64,000 bases of DNA from Lucifuga dentata (lineage: Eukaryota > Chordata > Actinopteri > Ophidiiformes > Bythitidae). Position numbers and translations under genes: made by a program. Within the stretch, counting starts at the first letter, position 1; each line of letters starts with the position of its first letter. The notes under the pieces are model-generated. The model ran no database searches, was not told the DNA's origin, and worked only from the letters and a program-made list of their open reading frames with translations. The stretch covers positions 523,084 to 587,083 of the forward strand of contig VXCM01000305.1 in assembly GCA_014773175.1 (NCBI GenBank), read 5' to 3'. Positions 56,437-64,000 of the stretch are shown here, piece by piece.

Positions 56437-58172
56437 ACTATGCATAGTGATGACCAATCACAGCATTCATTAAATTCTGGTTATATTTGAGATCATTTTC
56501 AAGTTTCCTGAAGGAGGCAGGGTCAGCGCCTCTCATTCTTTGTGCACTTTAATGAGAATTATTGATGATGACACAGATGAGATGTACACTGCTCACACAG
56601 AGTAGATATTTTTTGGGATTTTGCAAATAAGACCTTTGTATACTTGGATAATATCCTGCTGTTCAGTGTTGCCAGTGTCACCAACCTCCCATTCTCTTTC
56701 ACATTCAGATATTGCCATAGAAACTGAAACTAAAACAGCATAAATGAAATTAAACAAGCCAACAAAGTGGGGCCATTAGTAACACTGCAAAATAACAACA
56801 ATAACAAGTGTGTCAGGGATTGTTGTCTAGAAAGAATAGCCTGATAATTTAAGAATATTCACATTAGAGACAACCACAGTAAACCAGTTTCTAATCAGCA
56901 AGTATTGCAGTCGACTGTATGACAAAGTGGAATATTCACATCTGCAGCCCTAGAGATTTCCCTCAGGCTACAGCTTTGTTTGGGTCAGAGATATTTTGGA
57001 TTTGGGTTGCAAATGTAATCCACGACAACAGAAAGCTCAACGTGAAGTATTCCACGCTACATCCCCAACCTACTTCATAGTTCATCATTTAGAGTAACAT
57101 GGGAAGTTTCATCCCAACTTCATTTATTTTAGTTTTTAAGATATTTTGACCTTGTGTCAATCTTGAATGCTTATCTTTATCAAGTTACTGTCAAAGGTAA
57201 AATAAAGGACTAAGTTTGGTAAAAGTCACCTTTATGCCAAAAATGTATTTTGTAGTATTACTGACTTTGGCATGTAATCCTCTTTGAAACGGAAGAGAAA
57301 AGTGAAGCGAAAACATCTCATGAAAGCTAAGCCAATCCTTTTGGGACTTTGCTTAAAACCTGGCAGAAGTCTAACAAATTCTGACTAATAGCTGCATCTT
57401 GCATTTGAAGTTTTTCAAAGGACATGTTGAAGGAGAAACCTAGTTTAGCAGATGAAGCTTAACTCTTGAGTCTCAGTTTCACACCAGAAAACAGTCTTTC
57501 AGTGCTTACTAAAATACTTCATTCACAATGTATTGTGCAGACCAACCATTATTAGAGTGAATCAGTGTGTCATGAATATACATGGTCATGGGGCTATCCT
57601 CCCTGAAGCTGTTTAAACCTGTTTACTGCAAGGTATGTTAACTTTTCCAGGAAAACAATCTGGCCGTGGATTGTTTTGTAATGGAGTGGTGCTAATGCAG
57701 TAATAAGCTACGGGCATGCCATGAGGCAAATATCCTTGGCTCCTGGTGCCTTTTCCATTGAGTGCAGAGCATTGCAGCAGGCAAGGCCAGAGGCCAAGCA
57801 AATATTGCCCATCTAACCTATTCACCATGAATTATAGAATAAATTCTGCATGAGCACAGCTGAGCAGCCTGATATATAAATGTGATGGGTTGTTCTTGCA
57901 GGTGGTTGTACAGAATGAGAAGTTCATCATTCTTGACAAATAAAGTCATGGCCAGGGTATTTGAATAATTAAAGTTTCTATCATCTCAAAACTCAATTCT
58001 GCTTCCTCTGAGGACAGTGAAGTCGTTTTATTTCACCAGGTGCAATTGTAATTGAAAATATACCTCAAAATTCTGCCAGAATAATACATTAGTGACACAA
58101 TTTCATGAAAGGCTTTTATTAGAGGAAGTACATCAGTGTCAGCCATGAAAACATATATGATAAGCCTAGATA

Positions 58173-58322
58173 GTATGTCATAAGCATATTTCTATTGGGA
58201 ACAAACTTTGCCACTCTTTGAAATTGTACCAAAGAAAAGATAGAAGTGTATGTCATAAGCATATTTCTATCGGGAACAAAATTTGCCAGTCTTTGAAATT
58301 GTACCAAAGAAAAGATAGAAGT
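58173..58322. repeat. Tandem duplication, two 75-bp units
   Basis: Unit 58173-58247 is repeated at 58248-58322 with three substitutions (T to C, C to A, C to G). Unit starts GTATGTCATAAGCATATTTC. Non-coding; the low divergence implies a fairly recent event, unless it is an assembly duplicate. Confidence 0.9.
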
Positions 58323-61300
58323 GAAACCTTTCTCTGCTTCACTGGTTCAAGATAACCACTGTGGAGAGAGATGCTTTAGAAATCACCCTGGTGGCCCTGT
58401 AAGACGACCAATACCAAAGAGTTTCTTGATTTAAGAGAGTGGATACAGCCAAACCTCAGACTTCTTTGTGAACTCAGGAATGGATAATACATATGACCAG
58501 GTCTAGGTCTCATCAGCTACAGAGCAGCTGTGCTGAGTTATTAATTATTTCTACATGTTCCTTTTAGTGTCCAATCTTTAATCAAAGCAGTGCATGACTT
58601 CCCCTGGAATCTCTGGCCACTTACTGCTTCACATTCTAACCTTCATGTTTACACTTTTCCAGAAGCAGTTAAAACAAATGCGGAGGAAAGCATCCAGCAG
58701 CTTTGCAGGTCACAGAGAGTAAAATAGTTTCTTTCACCTTAATGTTTCTGTCAGCCAACTGACTAGAAATAAATGCAAAGTTGTTGAAGATGTAGCTAAG
58801 TCTGCTACAGTGTTGATTCCTCTACAAATGAGTTAGTTGAAAAAAAAGTAAAAAGAGAGCCTTGAATTTTCTAACTTTATAAGGGGGAAAAAACATTAAG
58901 AAGGCCTCATTGTTTAGATGTGGTGAGAGTGAGATTGGTGAACAAGGACAGTGTTACTTGGGACCTACGTGAATCTAATAAATTCAAAGCAATTGTTATT
59001 AGTTCCAGCAGTACAGTTACAAAATTCAATATGCTGCCAGTCCCTTTTATAATGAATAACACAGCCCTGAAAGCATATTATGTTGTGATTTTGTAATAAC
59101 TGTCTCTAACAAATAGCTACACTGTTGCATATTATGTTCAATATATTGCACATCATGAAATGAATTATTCCAACAGTCGTAGTCATTCACCTTGGCTGAA
59201 AACAGCACATCTTCTTAAAAAAAAGAAAAAAAGAAAACAAAAAGAAATCCTTAACTCAGAAAACCACTGAGCGTCTCCAACCTCATCTTTGAGTAATTGT
59301 GCTTTTTAAAAGTTGTCACAGGATTTGTGTGCCCAGTGGCTGATTAGTGTGCAAGTTAAACCTTTCACTGCTAACATGCAAAGAAACAAAAATATAACCG
59401 TACAAAACAGTAGCATCTCTGACATATTTCCATTGTATGTTGTGGGTATTTTATACACTATATCAAGAGATGGTTCTTGCATTATATACACGCAGTGTTG
59501 AAATTTGCGCATTTATCTTGTCTTAAATGATCATTGTGATTATTATGGATCAACAGCAACCATGTCCCAAGTAAAATTAGAGTTTTGTGACATTTGGGAT
59601 TTTATATCAAGATATTAACAGCATTTAAAAAAATGTTTTGGTTTGGTTTAAGTTGCGTAGAGCAGGTTGCTGGAATGTGAGCAGGTCTGGTTCTATTATA
59701 GACTTGGCTAGTCATTGCTTCTTTGGATTTGAGTTGATTGATTCCACTGAGCTCAGTGAGACAAGTCACAGCCACAAATATTTTATAATTTTGGTTACTT
59801 CCAGTTTTGGCTTAGGCATTCGACAGCAGGCAGGTACCATCGCCTGTGTGAAAACAACTTACTGTACCGTACTCTAGTCTACATAATCATCCACTGGTTT
59901 ACTCCATAGTCCATGCATGTGCTGACTCTATAGGGCTGAAGCAGTGTTAACCTGAGATGGTGGCTTGTTGAACTGCTAACCTGAGACTCAATAGGCTAGC
60001 CTGCTGAGAAGGCATCAGTTACTTGAATCAGTGTAATCAATGTAATTTGTCAAAGTAGAAAGACATTGATTCTTTTGGTTTCATTATGGTTTTTGTATGT
60101 TTGAGTTGAGCCAAAAATATAATAAACCAATCCAGCAAGCCACTGGAGGTATTGGAGGCAACCTGTCACATAGACTCTTGATATTTCAGTCATAGCTATC
60201 ATCTTATTTGCAATGTAAGCCTATTAGTTTCATGCAGTGTGTTTGGCATATGTGAGCCCGATTGTATGGTATTAAAATTCTTCATTAAATAGCAACAATT
60301 CAATGGTAGCCTAGGTTATCAAACCTACCATTTAATGACTAGTAATTGTAGAAACAAATACTTATGCTAACAAATTTTATTTTGGATTTGAATTATATAT
60401 AACTCTTTAGAGTAGCCCATTAGCCATAGCCAGACAAATGATTATGATCACTATAATGGTTCTTTTAAATTCATTATAGTACATCAAAGCTGGGTGTGGC
60501 CACACACATGAGATTTGAGATGAATTCGGCTGCATTAAAGTGTACAGACAGCCTTTCTCCAAACCACACATAGGAGCTAAAGAGAAATAATGGGTAGTGA
60601 GTTTTTAGTCTGAAACATATTGCAGGCTATAAAGTGAGTTCTGAATGATAGAAATCTCAACACCTGCAGTGACCACTGAGTCAATGCTATTGATCAACAA
60701 CCCTATTAACCCACTGCGGATATGCCACAGTCGGTCTGTGGTAAATGGCCAGTAAAAAGCTTGTTACATGAAAATGCATGAATGTAGTCTCCCCTAGTTG
60801 CCCACAGCTGTTACCACTCTTGATCCTTCTGTGCTTTTGCTGTTAAGCAATGCTCACTACCTCGGGCTTCGACTTTGTTGCCAAAACACTATCTAAACGT
60901 AATGCCTTGCCAGGAGTTAGGGCTGATTTTTTCTGAGAGATTATGCATTTACTGACTGATTGAGTAACCGACTGATTGACTGACTGACAAACAGGCTCTG
61001 CTGCATAATGATCTTGGCTTTGCCAATGTGTTTACAAAAGCATATGTATTGCATTTTCTCTTCATTTGCCCTCTCAAGACTTACTACTGAATCCTGCGGC
61101 TTATTTGTGCTTTTGGTTTCTCATAATTTCAAAATGTACACTTTTTGTCTGGACAAATGCATTACATTCCCCTCAACCTCACTGCCCCCACCCTCCTCTT
61201 ATCCCCCCCCACACACAACTGCTTTTACACGCATGAGTGGAAAAGAAAGTGACATTTTCCAGCAAGCTTTGTTACCCATCAGTCATTGTTAGTGTGTGTC

Positions 61301-61464
61301 ATGGGGACACACATTAACACACTAGCCCTCTCAGGGCTGAAGAGTCCAAGCTGAAGAGGGGAATGGGGGTCTTTGAGTGTTGAGTAGGGACAAAGGAGCA
61401 AAGATGGACTAATGCATGTTTGTGTGGTTGTATGTGCATGTTAACAGAGTAAGTACAGGGTACA

Positions 61465-61502
61465 TTTTTTTTTTTTTTTTTANTTTTTTTTTTTTTTTTT
61501 TA
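61465..61502. repeat. Poly-T tract with N at 61483
   Basis: Poly-T on both sides; A directly before N. Confidence 0.85.
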
Positions 61503-62416
61503 ATGACGGCATTAGGTATGTTGTTCTTGCTCAGCAACAGCTTTGGCTTCAGTTAGGAGAGGCAGGACAGATAAGATAATCATGTGCATCTGAAGGTGAT
61601 AAAGTGAAAGCACGCATATTTCCCTGAATGAAAGCTTTGCTCAAGGCCATATCCATCTAACATGAAGGTGGCGGACATTTCCCAAAACTGTAAGTCATGG
61701 TTTCCCATTAAAAGTCAGGACTGTAAGTGAATTGGTACTGCAAACACTGCAAAATAGATACTTCCCAGATTTTATTTTGCAAAATATACATGCAATTAGA
61801 GTGATGCTCATGCATTATTTATAAGATGATCATCAGTGGTGGAACTTAGATTGAACTTTCTACAGCCACCAAAATGGCAAGTCATTTTCTTGCTCTACCT
61901 CATACAGTATAAGCTGTTAAAAAGCATTAACAGATTGAATATACTGGTCATTTTTAGTGGCATGTGAATTCAATTAAACCATAGCCTAAGAACTGTATTC
62001 CTGATAAATTCTCAGTTGTACACCAAGAATTACAGATTCTATTGGATTTGCAGGTTAGACACAGTCTTCCTGCCAGGTTGATAAGCCCAGCTCATCAATA
62101 AAATATCTATCAAATTCATCAGTGCTGCAGCGGCTGTTAAATATCTGGAGAGTTTCTGCTTCCCTGTAGTCACACTGCTTGAAGAGGCTTGTTATTAGAA
62201 GTCTGAATGTTTCATATTATCCATGCATACGCTGGCCAATGTAGCTCACAGTATGGTATTTTAAAAATTTCATGAGATGAGCTATATCTTGGTTAGCCTA
62301 ATTAGTGATTATCACTAAATGGATGCCTTGCACATGCCCTTTTAATAAAGCATAACTGTGCTCTGACCTCTCAAGGACCATTTTGTTCTCTCAGTGCTTC
62401 CTTAGCATGAACAGCA

Positions 62417-62418
<2 letters not shown>

Positions 62419-62455
<37 letters not shown>
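62419..62455. repeat. (CT)n microsatellite
   Basis: About 18 CT units. Confidence 0.95.
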
Positions 62456-62458
<3 letters not shown>

Positions 62459-63924
62459 CAGTGGTAGACTAATATTACCAAGTAACTGTCTGCAAATATT
62501 GGCAGCTTGATTGCTCTGATAGCCTCTTGCTTGTGCTTGCTTTTCCTCTCTCACTCTTTCTCAATCTTTCACCACTTTTCTAACATGTATACTAGCTGTG
62601 TTTACCAAATGAGGTAGAAGGGTGGAAAGAAATTTAAGATTTGAGCATGCAGAGAAGGCAAGAGGCTTGTTTGCACAAATAACATGGAGGAGACGGGAGG
62701 AGGTAAAGATGGAGGAGGCTTTAGACAAAAACATGTAGTCTTTGGATTTGCACACTTATCACAGCAGAGTCAGTGCTGTGACTGTGACACTGAGAAGACA
62801 TTGAAAATTTTTGCCTTTATAGTTGTCATCCTTAAGTTCAACTTTCCTTGCATAAAATTTGATTTTTGTTCAGTTGCCACCAGACAAGTAAAGTAAATTT
62901 TCTATCTCTGGTGATTGCAGCATTTCCCTGGGGGATTCCATTGCACTATTATTTATGAACACCCTTCAGCCAATCAGAATTGTGTATTCACCCAGGCCAT
63001 GTCTTAATATAGAATATGTTTTTCAATCCATGCATATGCACACTGCAATAACTGTAATGAGAATGAAGATAATAGTCCAAAGTGGAATGAAGATGGTCTT
63101 CAGATTGCTGCCGGACCAGATCCTATCATTATGAAACCTGCTAGAGAGTGAGACTGAGCAAATTCAGGAGAAATAGATTCAGGAAGAAAGTGGAAAGGAG
63201 AAAGGAAGGATGAGAAGGGAACAAAGGACATCTACACCATCGGCAGTATTGTTAAATACATGCAATCACAGGGAGAAAAATGCCCAAAGACCTGCTGGAG
63301 TGGCAGTACTCAACTCACCGCCCTCATATCCTTCCATCCCTCCAGGATTCTCTTTCATTGCGGGTGTACTAGTGCATAAAGTCTTCCATGGCAAAGACCT
63401 GACAGCCTCAGATGCCAAAAATCCATCTTCCAATGTAATTTAGCACAGAGGGAGCTGGGAAGATGGGGAAATTATACAGGACTCAAGTCAGAGTTTTAAG
63501 GTAGCAGTGGAGGCCCACAGACACATTTGAAATGATGACAGGTTGCAAGAATCTGACAAGTCAAAAGTTAGTGACTCCAAAAATAAAATTTCAGTCACTT
63601 TCTTGAGACCCTTGTGACAAGGGGAGGTATTGAGACTCTGTCACACTCCCTCTTTTTGTTTCCATAGGCTGAAGATAACTAGCCTTCTGACCAATTTTCC
63701 TCTGAAGCCTTCTCATTTTTCACCGCAACTGAGATAAATGACAAAGATAAACTGATGCCAAATGTTGAAAAGTGACTTAGTGGAATGGAGGACATATTGT
63801 CAGAATACTGTAGTATGAATGAATTGTAAAGAAGAAACTGCAGGAGTTTTATACAGGGATATATCTTTCCAAATGAATGCGTATTCCCTATTCTGGATTT
63901 CCCAAGGTTTTGTTCGATGTGAGC

Positions 63925-63962
63925 TTTTTTTTTTTTTTTTTTTNTTTTTTTTTTTTTTTTTT
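63925..63962. repeat. Poly-T tract with N at 63944
   Basis: Poly-T on both sides of a single N. Confidence 0.85.
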
Positions 63963-64000
63963 CTTGTTTGGATGCAAAATTGGCAGTAAAACCCAGGAGA

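Larger units (their letters stand above)
52661..58172. other. Non-coding sequence with microsatellites
   Basis: Holds TTTC, CA, ATCC and CTAT arrays and the poly-T/N at 56419. Bases 56930-57260 include text resembling an old dispersed repeat (CTACATCCCCAACCTACTTC, TTTTAAGATATTTTGACC) but the family is not certain. No coding signal. Confidence 0.5.
58323..64000. other. Non-coding sequence, no gene seen
   Basis: AT-rich. Contains poly-T/N tracts at 61483 and 63944 and the CT array at 62419-62455. Frames of up to 94 codons (for example 61008-61292) show no domain. The right window edge falls just after a poly-T/N join. Confidence 0.5.

Overview
This window looks like non-coding chromosomal DNA from a ray-finned (teleost-like) fish. 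That reading is inference. It rests on the AT-rich base composition, very frequent CA, TATC, GGAA and AAT microsatellites, and a set of mobile-element relics that I recognise as typical of fish genomes: a DIRS-type tyrosine-recombinase retrotransposon, hAT elements with GGGCTGGACTGG-type ends, an RTE/Rex-type LINE 3' end, a TTAA-flanked piggyBac-like MITE, a solo LTR and a GGGGACATATTAT-type MITE. I find no convincing protein-coding exon, rRNA, tRNA or CRISPR array. All open frames are 140 codons or shorter, and the few that carry recognisable protein signal are broken transposon genes. The window could be intergenic or lie within a very long intron; the sequence alone does not decide.

Layout. 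Bases 1-1390 hold a minus-strand, stop- and frameshift-ridden DIRS-like element (RNase H, then tyrosine recombinase, running off the left edge). Bases 5687-7505 are a complete hAT-type insertion with a perfect 8-bp target duplication. It contains an N-terminal transposase relic, a LINE tail and a second element with perfect 19-bp inverted ends. Bases 13.9-21 kb form a cluster of insertions: a MITE at 14016-14529, a piggyBac-like MITE at 17166-17836, a 40-bp palindrome at 18027-18066, a solo LTR with 5-bp target duplication at 18307-18815, copy A of a locally repeated MITE family at 19934-20434, and a hAT transposase fragment at 20463-20850. Copies B and C of the same MITE family lie at 34983-35438 and 40839-41409. 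A mariner-like MITE is nested inside an RTE-type LINE end at 36618-37108. The remainder is AT-rich unique-looking sequence with many microsatellites and a few degraded fish repeats (29.25, 48.9, 49.2, 49.7, 50.9 and 52.5 kb).

Assembly. There are 14 single-N positions (5927, 8613, 8855, 22913, 23872, 24481, 27529, 29646, 29963, 32215, 48190, 56419, 61483, 63944). Nearly all sit in homopolymers. At 5927 an exact 47-bp sequence is present on both sides, and at 29646 a GAT/AAT repeat block is present on both sides. These look like contig ends that were abutted without removing their overlap, so local lengths there should not be trusted.

No genes cooperate in a pathway here. The biology visible is the history of element insertion, nesting and decay, plus some repeat-free TAAT-rich stretches that might be regulatory. 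I did not find a convincing new biological system. The best leads are the three-copy MITE family with a shared reading frame, the nested hAT composite, and the two perfect palindromes.
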